Shown here piece after piece: positions 8,481 through 16,746 of a stretch of DNA of 48,906 nt (positions are counted from its first letter, which is position 1; the number at the start of each line of letters is the position of its first letter). Position numbers and translations under genes: made by a program. The notes beneath the pieces are model-generated. The model was not told the origin of the DNA. It made no database searches and saw only the letters and a program-made list of their open reading frames with translations. Source of the DNA: Flavobacteriales bacterium (lineage in GTDB: Bacteria; Bacteroidota; Bacteroidia; Flavobacteriales_C; GCA-002722245); the NCBI GenBank assembly GCA_947444925.1, contig CANFBW010000022.1:1-48906 (forward strand). Reading direction: 5' to 3'.

Positions 8481-9829
8481 CGAAACAGGTGGGTCACCAA
8501 ATCCTGTGCTTTTGTTAATCGCACAATCTTGATTTTTTTCCCTTTTAACGAATCTTCGTCGTTGTACTTGGAAAGATAAATGGTTTTAAATCCCATTTTC
8601 TCAGCCTCCTTGATGCGGGCCGCAACATTGCGCACCGAACGAATTTCACCCGACAATCCTATTTCTCCGGCAAAACAAACTGTTGACGGAATGGCAATAT
8701 CAACACCCGACGAAAGTATGGCTGCTACAATTGACAAGTCTATGCCGGTGTCTTCGGGCTTGATGCCCCCCGTAATATTTAAAAAAACATCTTTCAATTG
8801 AATTTTGAATCCGCATCGCTTTTCCAACACCGCCAGCAACATGTTCAATCGTCGTGTATCAAAACCAGTGGCGGAACGCTGTGGCGTGCCATATGCGGCG
8901 GTGCTCACCAAAGCCTGGGTTTCAATAAGCAAGGGACGAATACCTTCCATTGAAGCTGAAATTGCAATGCCGCTGAGGTGCTCTTCATTTTGTGACAAAA
9001 GAATTGACGAAGGGTTATCTACCACCTTCAGTCCGTTTTCTTCCATTTGATAAATTCCCATTTCATTGCTTGGGCCAAATCGGTTTTTTGAACTACGGAT
9101 AATTCTATAAATGTGGTTTCTATCGCCTTCAAAGGCAAGCACCACATCCACCATGTGCTCCAATACTTTTGGACCCGCAATTTGTCCGTCTTTCGTGATA
9201 TGCCCAATTAAAAATGTTGGAATTGAATTTCGCTTGGCAATGAGTGTGATATCGTTGGCGCATTCTCTAATTTGAGAAATAGTGCCAGGAGCAGAATCCA
9301 ATTTAGAACTTTGTAAGGTTTGTATAGAGTCAATAATCAACAGATCTGGAGCAATCTTTTGAATGTGCTCTACTATGGCTTCCACATTGGTTTCAGGAAG
9401 AATGTAAATGTTTTCGTTCGCCTTCTTGAGTCGATCGGCACGAGATTTAATTTGCTGAGGACTTTCCTCGCCCGACACATAAAGCACTTTTTTGCCCGGG
9501 AACTGCAAGGCAATTTGCAGCATCAAAGTAGACTTACCAATGCCTGGCTCTCCGGTAAACAAGATCACTGATCCGGGAACCAAGCCATCTCCCAAAACAC
9601 GGTTCAACTCCGTATCCGTCAATATTACTCTTTCTTTGTCGAGGGGTGCAATTTCTTGCAAAAGCGTTGGTGCCAAGGCTTCAAATCCAGGAATAGATTT
9701 AGGCGCGTTATTTCCTGTGACTTCTTCGTGGTAAGTGTTCCATTCGCCACACTGTGTGCACTTTCCAAGCCATTTCGCCGATTGATTGCCGCATGATGAA
9801 CAAACAAAAGCCGTTTTTAATTTTGCCAT
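8477..9829 (-). CDS. radA: DNA repair protein RadA
   Basis: Branch-migration helicase/ATPase that works with RecA in recombinational repair. The 450-residue protein has the N-terminal zinc finger (C10, C13, C24, C27), RecA-like core with Walker A GEPGIGKST (93-101), the RadA-specific KNRFG motif (248-252), and a C-terminal Lon-protease-like domain. Length is standard. The start ATG overlaps the TAA of the upstream lipoprotein gene by one base (TAATG), suggesting translational coupling. It seems to be the last gene of the panC-panD-nucleotidyltransferase-lipoprotein-radA run. Its stop codon overlaps that of the convergent SPFH gene. Confidence 0.97.
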   Translation of the reverse strand: MAKLKTAFVCSSCGNQSAKWLGKCTQCGEWNTYHEEVTGNNAPKSIPGFEALAPTLLQEIAPLDKERVILTDTELNRVLGDGLVPGSVILFTGEPGIGKSTLMLQIALQFPGKKVLYVSGEESPQQIKSRADRLKKANENIYILPETNVEAIVEHIQKIAPDLLIIDSIQTLQSSKLDSAPGTISQIRECANDITLIAKRNSIPTFLIGHITKDGQIAGPKVLEHMVDVVLAFEGDRNHIYRIIRSSKNRFGPSNEMGIYQMEENGLKVVDNPSSILLSQNEEHLSGIAISASMEGIRPLLIETQALVSTAAYGTPQRSATGFDTRRLNMLLAVLEKRCGFKIQLKDVFLNITGGIKPEDTGIDLSIVAAILSSGVDIAIPSTVCFAGEIGLSGEIRSVRNVAARIKEAEKMGFKTIYLSKYNDEDSLKGKKIKIVRLTKAQDLVTHLFR

Positions 9830-10209
9830 TATTTTTTTGCGAACTCGTAGTATTGCAAACCAAGGTCGGTGCGCACCAGAACCAATTCAGATCCCGTTAA
9901 ACTTTTAATTTGAAAGTTGCCCAAATAGTATTCTCCGCCTTTTGAAACCATTCCAGGTCCATTCGTAGTGATAGTATTATTTTTAACAGTATACGTTCCC
10001 TTCTTCAATGGATAAGGCACAGTATCATTAGTATAGCGAACAACTTCTATTTCATTTTCGGTAAAAGTCCATACTTCTCTGAATCCAGGGCTAGGAATCA
10101 AAAACATTTCCCAGCTTCCCGTCAATTGCTTTGTAACGCCGTAGCCACAAGATGGCGAAGCAAACGCGATCACTACAAGCGCAAAAAAAGACAGAATAAA
10201 ACTTCTCAT
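9829..10209 (-). CDS. small lipocalin-like lipoprotein, unknown function
   Basis: 126 residues with a signal sequence and a lipobox-like SPSC (C21). The mature part starts with a Gly-Ser-Trp element (LTGSWEMF), then beta-strand-rich sequence (WTFTENEIEVV, KGTYTVKNNTITTNG). This resembles the short lipocalin-like domain proteins of Bacteroidota; the match is by pattern only. The ATG at 10209 gives a complete signal peptide. It lies 48 nt after the nucleotidyltransferase gene and overlaps the radA start by one base, so it is translationally linked to radA although no functional connection is evident. Confidence 0.7.
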   Translation of the reverse strand: MRSFILSFFALVVIAFASPSCGYGVTKQLTGSWEMFLIPSPGFREVWTFTENEIEVVRYTNDTVPYPLKKGTYTVKNNTITTNGPGMVSKGGEYYLGNFQIKSLTGSELVLVRTDLGLQYYEFAKK

Positions 10210-10257
10210 AAAATATACATTTCCGTAAAAATAAAAATTATTTGCACAAATGACGTA

Positions 10258-10752
10258 CTAAGTTTTCTTGATTTTGTTAATTATGTCCGTCGACGAGAAA
10301 CCATCAATAAAACTCAAGGCCAATACTTTCCCTCCATTGGCGAGCACATGTTCGGCACCAACGATATTGTTAATAGCATAGTCGCCGCCTTTCACCAATA
10401 TATTTGGACTGATAGTATGAATCAATATTTCAGGTGTTTCTTCATTAAACACCACCACCAAATCAACAAAAAATAAACAGGCGAGCATGGCGGCTCGACT
10501 TTCTTCGCTGTTGATTGGCCGAGAAGGTCCTTTAAGTATTTGTACTGAAGCATCTGAATTCACGCCAAGAACCAATTTTTGTCCCAACGAAGCTGCTTCA
10601 CAGAGATAGTGAATGTGGCCTTTGTGCAGCAAGTCAAAACAACCATTGGTAAACACCACCTGTTGCCCTTGTGCCTGCCATGTTAAGATGGTTTTAGCCG
10701 CTTCGAGTCTAGAAACAATTTTACTTTCTACCTTTTGAAGCGCTGCACTCAC
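10258..10752 (-). CDS. rfaE2: D-glycero-beta-D-manno-heptose 1-phosphate adenylyltransferase (HldE C-terminal type)
   Basis: Activates heptose 1-phosphate with ATP to ADP-heptose for lipopolysaccharide core synthesis. The 164-residue protein has the nucleotidyltransferase motif TNGCFDLLHKGH (35-46, including HxGH), the RxxxS-region SRPINSEESRAAML and VVFNEETPEILI followed by VKGGDY, as in the C-terminal half of E. coli HldE. The kinase half is missing, so this is the stand-alone form. The start is GTG at 10752; no earlier ATG is available in frame. It begins 6 nt after panD. The GT9 family protein at 27 kb could use ADP-heptose, but this is inference. Confidence 0.93.
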   Translation of the reverse strand: MSAALQKVESKIVSRLEAAKTILTWQAQGQQVVFTNGCFDLLHKGHIHYLCEAASLGQKLVLGVNSDASVQILKGPSRPINSEESRAAMLACLFFVDLVVVFNEETPEILIHTISPNILVKGGDYAINNIVGAEHVLANGGKVLALSFIDGFSSTDIINKIKKT

Positions 10753-10758
10753 AATAGT

Positions 10759-11109
10759 TTATTTTAATTGGTTGGTCGCCGTATTTGGAAAAATGATCGT
10801 GGGCTTAAATGTCTTTGCTTCCTCTTCATTCAGCAGAGCGTAGGCAATGATGATTACAACATCACCAATAACCACTTTACGCGCAGCAGGACCGTTGAGA
10901 CAAATCTCACCGCTGTCTCTTTTTCCTTTGATCACATAGGTCTCAAGGCGTTCACCATTGTTGATGTTCACCACTTGCACTTTCTGACCTTCCAAGATGT
11001 TTGCTGCTTCCATCAACGTTTCGTCAATGGTGATACTGCCAATATAGTTAACATTCGCTTGCGTAACGGTAACCTGATGTATTTTCGATTTGAGGAACTC
11101 CACTAACAT
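10759..11109 (-). CDS. panD: aspartate 1-decarboxylase
   Basis: Makes beta-alanine for pantothenate. The 116-residue proenzyme contains the self-processing site YIGSIT with Gly24-Ser25, which is cleaved to generate the pyruvoyl cofactor, and the conserved [13 protein letters not shown] stretch. Length is typical. It begins 9 nt after the panC stop, so the two consecutive pantothenate enzymes are co-transcribed; panB and panE are not in the window. Confidence 0.97.
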   Translation of the reverse strand: MLVEFLKSKIHQVTVTQANVNYIGSITIDETLMEAANILEGQKVQVVNINNGERLETYVIKGKRDSGEICLNGPAARKVVIGDVVIIIAYALLNEEEAKTFKPTIIFPNTATNQLK

Positions 11110-11118
11110 GAGACGAAA

Positions 11119-11964
11119 TTAAGAATTAATACTCATATTGTCGATTAACCTAACTTTTCCCGCATAAGCAGCGACACAAACCACTGATCGCGAAGGGAAT
11201 GAAAAATCAGTGAGGGGCAAAAGTGTTTGAGCATCCACAATCTCCAAATATTCCAAACGGAGGTCGTCATTGTTAAAGAATTTGAAGCGCAATTCTTCTT
11301 TAATTGCTGAAACACTGCGTTTTTCTTTTGCTAAACTTTTTGCGAGATGCAATGCCTTTGCGATTTTTGTCGCTTGCTCACGCTGTGCTGCCGACAAACG
11401 CGCATTGCGCGAACTCATAGCCAAGCCCGATTCTTCTCGAATAGTTGGACTAGCGACAATCCCTATTTCTGGAAAATTTTGAGCGACCAATTTTTGGACA
11501 ATAAACAATTGCTGAAAATCTTTTTGACCAAAATACGCTTTGTTGGGACTAACAATTTGAAACAACAAGGAAACGATATTGACCATCCCTCGAAAATGTC
11601 CGGGACGAAATTCCCCTTCCAACACTTTGTCAACACCTTTTAAATCAAGAGAAACTTCTAGAATTTCGTTGACAAAATCATTCTCAGGAGCGAAAAGTAC
11701 CAAACAGCCATTTTCTTTCAACAAAAGCACGTCATTCACCTCGTCCTTAGGATAAAGCAAAAAATCCTCGGGGTTGTTGAACTGCGTAGGATTGACAAAA
11801 ATGCTGCAAACTGTAACGTCATTTTCCAGAGCCGATTGACGCAATAAAGACGCGTGGCCCTCATGCAAATAGCCCATTGTAGGAACAAAGCCTACGCTTT
11901 TGTGTGCTAGCTTATACTGCGCCACCAAGGCCTCCATTTCATTTCGTTTCCTAACAATCCGCAT
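11119..11964 (-). CDS. panC: pantoate-beta-alanine ligase (pantothenate synthetase)
   Basis: Condenses pantoate and beta-alanine using ATP. The 281-residue protein carries FVPTMGYLHEGH with the HxGH nucleotide-binding motif (34-37), FVNPTQF, GKDF-like GQKDFQQ and the KMSKS-like MSSRNARLS. The start is the ATG at 11964. A longer reading to 11988 would begin at a TTG that is part of a TACCTTTG promoter box, so I reject it. First gene of the panC-panD-nucleotidyltransferase-lipoprotein-radA series, divergent from the glycogen-synthase-like gene. Confidence 0.97.
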   Translation of the reverse strand: MRIVRKRNEMEALVAQYKLAHKSVGFVPTMGYLHEGHASLLRQSALENDVTVCSIFVNPTQFNNPEDFLLYPKDEVNDVLLLKENGCLVLFAPENDFVNEILEVSLDLKGVDKVLEGEFRPGHFRGMVNIVSLLFQIVSPNKAYFGQKDFQQLFIVQKLVAQNFPEIGIVASPTIREESGLAMSSRNARLSAAQREQATKIAKALHLAKSLAKEKRSVSAIKEELRFKFFNNDDLRLEYLEIVDAQTLLPLTDFSFPSRSVVCVAAYAGKVRLIDNMSINS

Positions 11965-11985
11965 ACTCAGTACAATTTGGGACGC

Positions 11986-11993
11986 CAAAGGTA
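11986..11993 (-). promoter_or_regulatory. -7 element of the panC operon
   Basis: TACCTTTG on the minus strand, a perfect TAnnTTTG, 21 nt before the panC ATG. No clear -33 TTG at the expected distance. Confidence 0.5.
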
Positions 11994-12023
11994 AAATAAA
12001 TCTATTGCGATTTCCCTTAGCGC

Positions 12024-12054
12024 TTGAATCTTAGCAAGATTTTTACTACTTTCG
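12024..12054 (+). promoter_or_regulatory. probable promoter of the glycogen-synthase-like gene
   Basis: TTG at 12024-12026 and TACTTTCG at 12047-12054 (one mismatch to TAnnTTTG), 20 nt apart. The leader to the ATG at 12157 would be about 95 nt. It is back to back with the panC promoter. Confidence 0.4.
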
Positions 12055-12156
12055 CATAGAATTTTACTCGTCAAAACATAAGAGCAGATCACTGCAGTTC
12101 ATCTTCATCAAAGTCTCTTATTTTTCGGTTACCGCGAGTGCTATAAAGCAGAAGCA

Positions 12157-12984
12157 ATGAAGAAAGCAAGAATTTTGTTTGTATCACAAGAAATGATTCC
12201 TTACCATGAAGAATCAGAAATTGCATCTGTAGCAAGATATTTGCCGCATGGCATTCAAGGCAAAGGCAAAGAAATTCGCGTATTTATGCCGCGTTTCGGC
12301 TGCATCAACGAGCGCAGAAACCAATTGCACGAAGTAATCCGTTTGTCGGGAATGAACCTCATCATTGACGATGCCGACCATCCATTACTCATCAAAGTAG
12401 CTTCAATACAGCCTGCGCGTATGCAGGTATACTTCATAGACAACGACGAATACTTCGAAAGAAAGTACGGTGTCAAAGACAAAAGCGGTAAATTTTACAG
12501 CGACAACGATGAGCGCGCCATCTTCTTTTGCCGTGGCGTTTTGGAAACGGTAAAAAAATTAGGCTGGTCACCAGACATCATCCATTGCCACGGCTGGATG
12601 ACAGCTTTAGTGCCTTTATACATCAAAAAAGCATTCAACGAAGACCCTATTTTTGAAAACACCAAAGTGATTTATTCTGTATACAACGAAGGTTTCGATA
12701 AAACTCTTGACAAGCGTTTTGCTGAAAAAGCGGTCATCGACGGAGTGAATATCAAAAACCTTAAAGCTGCAGCGAAACCCGATTTCGAGAGCTTGAATAA
12801 ATTAGGCGTGGAATGGTCTGATGCCGTAGTGAAAGGAAGTGAAGAGTTAGAATCAACAATGGAAAAATTCATCGATTCATTGAAAAAACCTGTGCTCCCA
12901 TACTATAGCAAAGAAGAGTACGTTGAACAATACAATAAGTTTTACGATACAGTTTTGGAAGAAGAAACTGTAGCAACGAATTAG
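12157..12984 (+). CDS. glycogen/starch synthase-like protein, N-terminal GT5 domain only
   Basis: 275 residues that match the N-terminal Rossmann domain of GT5 glycogen synthases: ILFVSQEMIP at the start, RVFMPRFGCIN, FFCRGVLET, PDIIHCHGWMTALVPLY and VIYSVYNEGF. Two departures are clear. The C-terminal nucleotide-binding domain (about 200 residues in GlgA) is absent, and the ADP-glucose-binding K-T-G-G-L motif is replaced by EESEI at 18-22. It is therefore doubtful that it makes glycogen by itself. I recall similar short forms as common in Bacteroidota, so this is probably a family of its own, not a recent truncation. The DUF4270 gene follows after 3 nt, implying co-expression. Confidence 0.82.
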   Translation: MKKARILFVSQEMIPYHEESEIASVARYLPHGIQGKGKEIRVFMPRFGCINERRNQLHEVIRLSGMNLIIDDADHPLLIKVASIQPARMQVYFIDNDEYFERKYGVKDKSGKFYSDNDERAIFFCRGVLETVKKLGWSPDIIHCHGWMTALVPLYIKKAFNEDPIFENTKVIYSVYNEGFDKTLDKRFAEKAVIDGVNIKNLKAAAKPDFESLNKLGVEWSDAVVKGSEELESTMEKFIDSLKKPVLPYYSKEEYVEQYNKFYDTVLEEETVATN

Positions 12985-12987
12985 TAA

Positions 12988-14343
12988 ATGATCCCGAGAA
13001 AGTCTACCCATTTTACAAAGCTGTACTTCGCGGCAGCTTTTTTTGCCATACTATTTTTAGCAGGCCAAGCATGCAAAAAAGAAAGTGCTGTCGGCTCTAC
13101 TCTTTTGACCGACGACGATCTGTTGCATGCTACACTAATTGACACTTTTACTGTTGATGCCTATACTCTGCAAAAAGACATGATACTAACAGACGGTATC
13201 CCTAAAATGGCTTTAGGCACATTCAATGATCCTGATTTCGGCATCACACGAGCACAAATTTTTAGTCAGTTCTTATTACCAAAGACCAATTATTCCTTTG
13301 GCACCACTCCTATAATCGACTCTGTGGTATTGAGTTTACACGTTGACAATATTTATGGCAGTAAATCGCAGGCAAGTACTTTTAAAGTTTACAAGGTTGA
13401 CGCACTTTTTAAGGCTGCTGACAACAGTTATAGTTCAAACGATACCATTGCCTATTCCACAGAACTGGGCAGCTCCTCAATTTCTGCCGACACGGGAAAG
13501 GTCAGTATTAAATTAGACAATGCTTTTGGTACGTCGCTCTTGGCTGCCGCAAGTGCCGATTTAGAAAGCAATACAAAATTTGTAAATTTCTTTAAAGGCA
13601 TCAGTGTGAAAGCCTACACCGCAGCACTCAATAGTGGGGAAGGAGCTCTATATTTAATAAACATGACGAATGCCAGCACCAATTTAAGCCTTTACTATCA
13701 CAATAGCGCAGGAAGCGCATCCTTGACACTTACTGTTCCAAAAACAGCCAAACGCTTTGCAAATTACAAACAGGATTACAGCAACACCACAGGTTTACAA
13801 GCACAACTCGCCGACAAATCTCTGGGTAAAACGCAATTGTATTTGCAGTCGCTCAAGGGAACCAAGGTATGCGTGAACATCCCACATATTGCTCAATGGG
13901 CAAAAGGAAAAAAAATAATGTTGAACCGTGCCGAACTGATTTTTCCTTTGCAAGGCGGATCCAATTCTCTATATGCATTGCCCGACGGAGCGTCGATCTA
14001 CAAAGATTCCATGGGCATTACCACGGAACTGCCCGATCAATTCGACTTTGACCACAGTCATCAAGGAGTAAAAAGTCCTGCTTCAGGAATTGCCTATGGA
14101 ACCGCGGCGATTTACTACGGTGGTGCTTATGAAACAAACATGAATTCTTACCCAAACGTAACAGGCTACCGTTTTTTGATAACACGCTACCTCCAAAAAA
14201 AGATTACAAACGAAGAAAACATCACCACCTTGCAGCTTAATGTGGCTTCTAACGCCTATTCGCTGGGAAGAGCAATATTGAATGGCGGAGACATCAATAC
14301 GTCCAATAGAATTAAACTTTTGGTGTATTACACTTATAAATAA
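12988..14343 (+). CDS. DUF4270 family lipoprotein
   Basis: 451 residues. Signal peptide at 11-28 ending in GQAC with lipidated C29 followed by KKES, a Bacteroidota lipoprotein pattern. The mature part is rich in beta strands and Asn/Ser/Thr (for example PKMALGTFNDPDFGITRAQIF, the early conserved element of the family). DUF4270 proteins are Bacteroidota-specific exported proteins of unknown role. It follows the glycogen-synthase-like gene by 3 nt, a pairing I recall from other Bacteroidota, so the two may act together, possibly at the envelope. Transcription ends at the bidirectional terminator 14357-14393. Confidence 0.85.
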   Translation: MIPRKSTHFTKLYFAAAFFAILFLAGQACKKESAVGSTLLTDDDLLHATLIDTFTVDAYTLQKDMILTDGIPKMALGTFNDPDFGITRAQIFSQFLLPKTNYSFGTTPIIDSVVLSLHVDNIYGSKSQASTFKVYKVDALFKAADNSYSSNDTIAYSTELGSSSISADTGKVSIKLDNAFGTSLLAAASADLESNTKFVNFFKGISVKAYTAALNSGEGALYLINMTNASTNLSLYYHNSAGSASLTLTVPKTAKRFANYKQDYSNTTGLQAQLADKSLGKTQLYLQSLKGTKVCVNIPHIAQWAKGKKIMLNRAELIFPLQGGSNSLYALPDGASIYKDSMGITTELPDQFDFDHSHQGVKSPASGIAYGTAAIYYGGAYETNMNSYPNVTGYRFLITRYLQKKITNEENITTLQLNVASNAYSLGRAILNGGDINTSNRIKLLVYYTYK

Positions 14344-14356
14344 AACACGACACATA

Positions 14357-14393
14357 AAAAAAGCCCCCTTGTAAACAACAAGGGGGCTTTTTT
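14357..14393. terminator. bidirectional terminator between DUF4270 and sod genes
   Basis: Stem AAGCCCCCTTGT / ACAAGGGGGCTT (14361-14372 with 14378-14389), loop AAACA, flanked by an A-run on the left and a T-run on the right. It works in both directions and separates the two convergent genes. Confidence 0.95.
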
Positions 14394-14409
14394 ATTTCAA
14401 TGCGCATCA

Positions 14410-15018
14410 CTATTTCGCCTTGGCGTACAACTCAGCTACTTTTTGCCAATTGATAACATTAAAGAAACCAGCGATATAATCGGGTCTTCTGTTTTGGTAT
14501 TTCAAATAGTATGCATGTTCCCAAACATCCAAAGTCAAAATCGGCGTTCCTTTCACATCCACCACATCCATTAAAGGATTGTCTTGGTTTGGTGTTGAAG
14601 AAACAGCCAATTTGCCATCAGCCTTCACGATCAACCAAGCCCAACCAGAACCAAAACGGGTAGCACCAGCATTTGAGAACTCTGTTTTAAAGGCATCAAA
14701 AGAACCAAACGATGTATTTATGGCTTCCGCCAAGTCACCAGTTGGCACTCCGCCACCATTTGGTGACATTAGGTCCCAAAACAGACAATGGTTGTAAAAA
14801 CCACCTCCATTGTTGCGCACCACAGGGGCAACAGTTGAGATACTTGTTAAAATTTCTTCAATCGTCTTTGACTCCAAAGCAGTACCTGCAATAGCGTTAT
14901 TTAGATTGGTAGTATATGCGTTGTGGTGCTTACTATGGTGGATTTCCATTGTTTTAGCATCAACATGGGGCTCCAACGCATCGTAAGCGTAAGGTAATTC
15001 GGGTAGTTTAAAGGCCAT
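14410..15018 (-). CDS. superoxide dismutase, Fe/Mn type
   Basis: Converts superoxide to oxygen and hydrogen peroxide in the cytoplasm. The 202-residue protein has the four metal ligands H27, H77, D164 and H168 (in [13 protein letters not shown] and DVWEHAYYL) and the family sequence GSGWAWL. Fe versus Mn cannot be decided safely. The ATG at 15018 is chosen; a TTG at 15042 belongs to the TACATTTG promoter box. It is monocistronic, with the bidirectional terminator downstream. Confidence 0.96.
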   Translation of the reverse strand: MAFKLPELPYAYDALEPHVDAKTMEIHHSKHHNAYTTNLNNAIAGTALESKTIEEILTSISTVAPVVRNNGGGFYNHCLFWDLMSPNGGGVPTGDLAEAINTSFGSFDAFKTEFSNAGATRFGSGWAWLIVKADGKLAVSSTPNQDNPLMDVVDVKGTPILTLDVWEHAYYLKYQNRRPDYIAGFFNVINWQKVAELYAKAK

Positions 15019-15039
15019 AAGATTGTTTAATTTATCTAC

Positions 15040-15047
15040 CAAATGTA
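15040..15047 (-). promoter_or_regulatory. -7 element of the superoxide dismutase gene
   Basis: TACATTTG on the minus strand, 21 nt before the ATG. A -33 TTG is not evident. Confidence 0.5.
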
Positions 15048-15072
15048 ATAAAAGAAGATTATTTCTAAAATA

Positions 15073-15105
15073 TTTGAGGTTATTAAAAAATATTTAATAA
15101 TTTTG
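15073..15105 (+). promoter_or_regulatory. promoter of the small lipoprotein gene
   Basis: TTTG at 15073-15076 and TAATTTTG at 15098-15105, 21 nt apart: a full match to the Bacteroidota consensus. Predicted leader about 30 nt. Confidence 0.7.
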
Positions 15106-15139
15106 CCGCGTAAGTAATTTAATCTTTAAAACATTGAAC

Positions 15140-15325
15140 ATGAAAAATGTATCTAAATTTTTGTTGGGAGCTGCAGTTGTAGTTCTTGCATCTTGTGGTG
15201 GCGAAGCTGCTACTACTGAAGGAACTGCTGTTGATTCAACTGCTGTTGTTGCTCCAGTTGAAGAAGTAGCTCCAGTTGCTGCTGACACTACTGTTGCTGC
15301 TGACACTACTGTTGTAGCTCACTAG
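15140..15325 (+). CDS. 61-residue low-complexity lipoprotein
   Basis: Signal peptide of 18 residues with lipobox VLASC (C19). The mature part has about 42 residues composed almost only of Ala, Val, Thr, Glu, Asp, Pro and Gly, with internal repeats (APVEEVAPV; AADTTV twice). No folded domain is expected; it is acidic and could be an abundant surface or periplasmic tether-like lipoprotein, which is inference. Strong gene signals support that it is real: consensus promoter 35 nt upstream and an intrinsic terminator 29 nt downstream. The ATG at 15140 is used. Confidence 0.75.
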   Translation: MKNVSKFLLGAAVVVLASCGGEAATTEGTAVDSTAVVAPVEEVAPVAADTTVAADTTVVAH

Positions 15326-15353
15326 TAACCCACTTCTCGCAAGAGAAAAAGTT

Positions 15354-15384
15354 AATCCCGGCCTTGGTCGGGATTTTCTTTTTT
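15354..15384 (+). terminator. intrinsic terminator of the small lipoprotein gene
   Basis: Stem AATCCCG / CGGGATT (15354-15360 with 15369-15375), loop of eight bases, followed by TTCTTTTTT. Confidence 0.88.
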
Positions 15385-15422
15385 ACACCCTTTCCATTCT
15401 TTGTCACAAGACCATGGAAAAC

Positions 15423-15460
15423 AAAAAACCCCAATTGCGATCAAACGCAATTGGGGTTTT
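15423..15460. terminator. terminator of pgk, possibly bidirectional
   Basis: A 15-bp perfect stem AAAACCCCAATTGCG / CGCAATTGGGGTTTT (15425-15439 with 15446-15460), loop ATCAAA. Read on the minus strand it is followed by a run of T and lies 20 nt after the pgk stop. Confidence 0.92.
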
Positions 15461-15479
15461 GCTTTGTTTTGGGAAGCAA

Positions 15480-16667
15480 CTAGTTCAACACTGCTTCAAC
15501 GCCTGGCAATACTTTTCCTTCCAAGTACTCCAACATTGCGCCACCACCAGTGGAGATGTAACTCACTTTGTCGGCCAGGTTGTATTTATTGATCGCCGCT
15601 ACAGAATCACCGCCGCCAATCAAAGAAAAAGCGCCATTTGCCGTTGCCTTAACAATTGCATCGGCAACAGATACTGTTCCCTTTTCAAATTTCTCCATTT
15701 CAAAAACCCCTACTGGACCATTCCAAAGTATGGTTCCGGCGTTTTCAATAGCATCGGCGAATATTTTATTGGTTTCCGGACCAACGTCCAAACCTTGCCA
15801 TCCTGCAGGAATATTATCGTTTGGTGCAATCTTAGTATTCGCATTATTTGAAAAATCATCAGCAATGACGCAATCTACAGGCAAAAACAATTTCACTCCC
15901 TTTTCTTTCGCTTTAGCAACTACATCAAGCGCCGTTTGCAAGTAATCTTCTTCTACTTTAGAATTACCAACATTGCCGCCTTGCGCTTTTGCGAAAGTGT
16001 AACCCATACCTCCTCCTATGATCAGCACGTCAACCTTGTCAAGCAATTGCATGATGATAGAAATTTTAGAAGACACTTTTGATCCGCCCATAATAGCTGT
16101 CAAAGGTGCTTTCCCTGTTTTCAAGGCTTTGTCAATGCTTTCCAATTCACCAGCCAACAACAATCCAAACATTTTATCCTTAGCAAAAAACTTCGCTATG
16201 ATAGTGGTAGATGCGTGGGCACGGTGCGCAGTGCCAAAAGCATCATTAACATAACAATCACCTAAAACAGCTAATTTTTGAGCAAAGGCTTCATCACCAG
16301 CTTCCTCTTCCTTATAGAAACGCAAGTTTTCAAGCACGAGTACTTCACCCGCCTGCAAAGAAGCGGCTGCATTTTTTGCTTCATCGCCAATACAATCGGC
16401 AGCGAATTTCACTTTGCGACCCAAAGCCTTCTCTAAAGTTGGCAAAATATGTTTCATAGACAGTGAAGCATCGGGTCCCTTAGGGCGACCAAGGTGGGAC
16501 ATCAAAATTACTGAGCCTCCTTTTTTCAAGATCAATTCTATCGTAGGCATCGACAAACGGATGCGTGTATCGTCGGTTACATTGAAGTTTTCATCAAACG
16601 GAACATTAAAATCAACTCTAACTAGGGCTTTCTTATTCGAAAAGTCGTACTCTTTCACTGTTTTCAT
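15480..16667 (-). CDS. pgk: phosphoglycerate kinase
   Basis: Glycolytic enzyme that transfers phosphate between 1,3-bisphosphoglycerate and ADP. 395 residues, the usual length, with RVDFNVP near the N-terminus, [24 protein letters not shown], the NGPVGVFE element and the nucleotide-binding GGGDSVAA near the C-terminus. The ATG at 16667 gives the standard N-terminus (MKTVKEYDF); a 51-residue extension to 16820 would run through the divergent holB gene. A TACATTTG box lies 30 nt upstream. It is followed by a strong terminator and looks monocistronic. Confidence 0.97.
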   Translation of the reverse strand: MKTVKEYDFSNKKALVRVDFNVPFDENFNVTDDTRIRLSMPTIELILKKGGSVILMSHLGRPKGPDASLSMKHILPTLEKALGRKVKFAADCIGDEAKNAAASLQAGEVLVLENLRFYKEEEAGDEAFAQKLAVLGDCYVNDAFGTAHRAHASTTIIAKFFAKDKMFGLLLAGELESIDKALKTGKAPLTAIMGGSKVSSKISIIMQLLDKVDVLIIGGGMGYTFAKAQGGNVGNSKVEEDYLQTALDVVAKAKEKGVKLFLPVDCVIADDFSNNANTKIAPNDNIPAGWQGLDVGPETNKIFADAIENAGTILWNGPVGVFEMEKFEKGTVSVADAIVKATANGAFSLIGGGDSVAAINKYNLADKVSYISTGGGAMLEYLEGKVLPGVEAVLN

Positions 16668-16697
16668 CGGCTTTGTTTTTTCTTGTTTTAGTATTTT

Positions 16698-16735
16698 CAA
16701 ATGTAAATAAAGCGTTTTATTTTTTAATACTTTTG
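16698..16735. promoter_or_regulatory. divergent -7 elements for pgk and holB
   Basis: TACATTTG on the minus strand at 16698-16705 (pgk) and TACTTTTG on the plus strand at 16728-16735 (holB), 22 nt apart. Both fit TAnnTTTG; -33 elements are not clear. RNA polymerase binding at one may exclude the other. Confidence 0.5.
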
Positions 16736-16746
16736 GCAGAGGAGTT

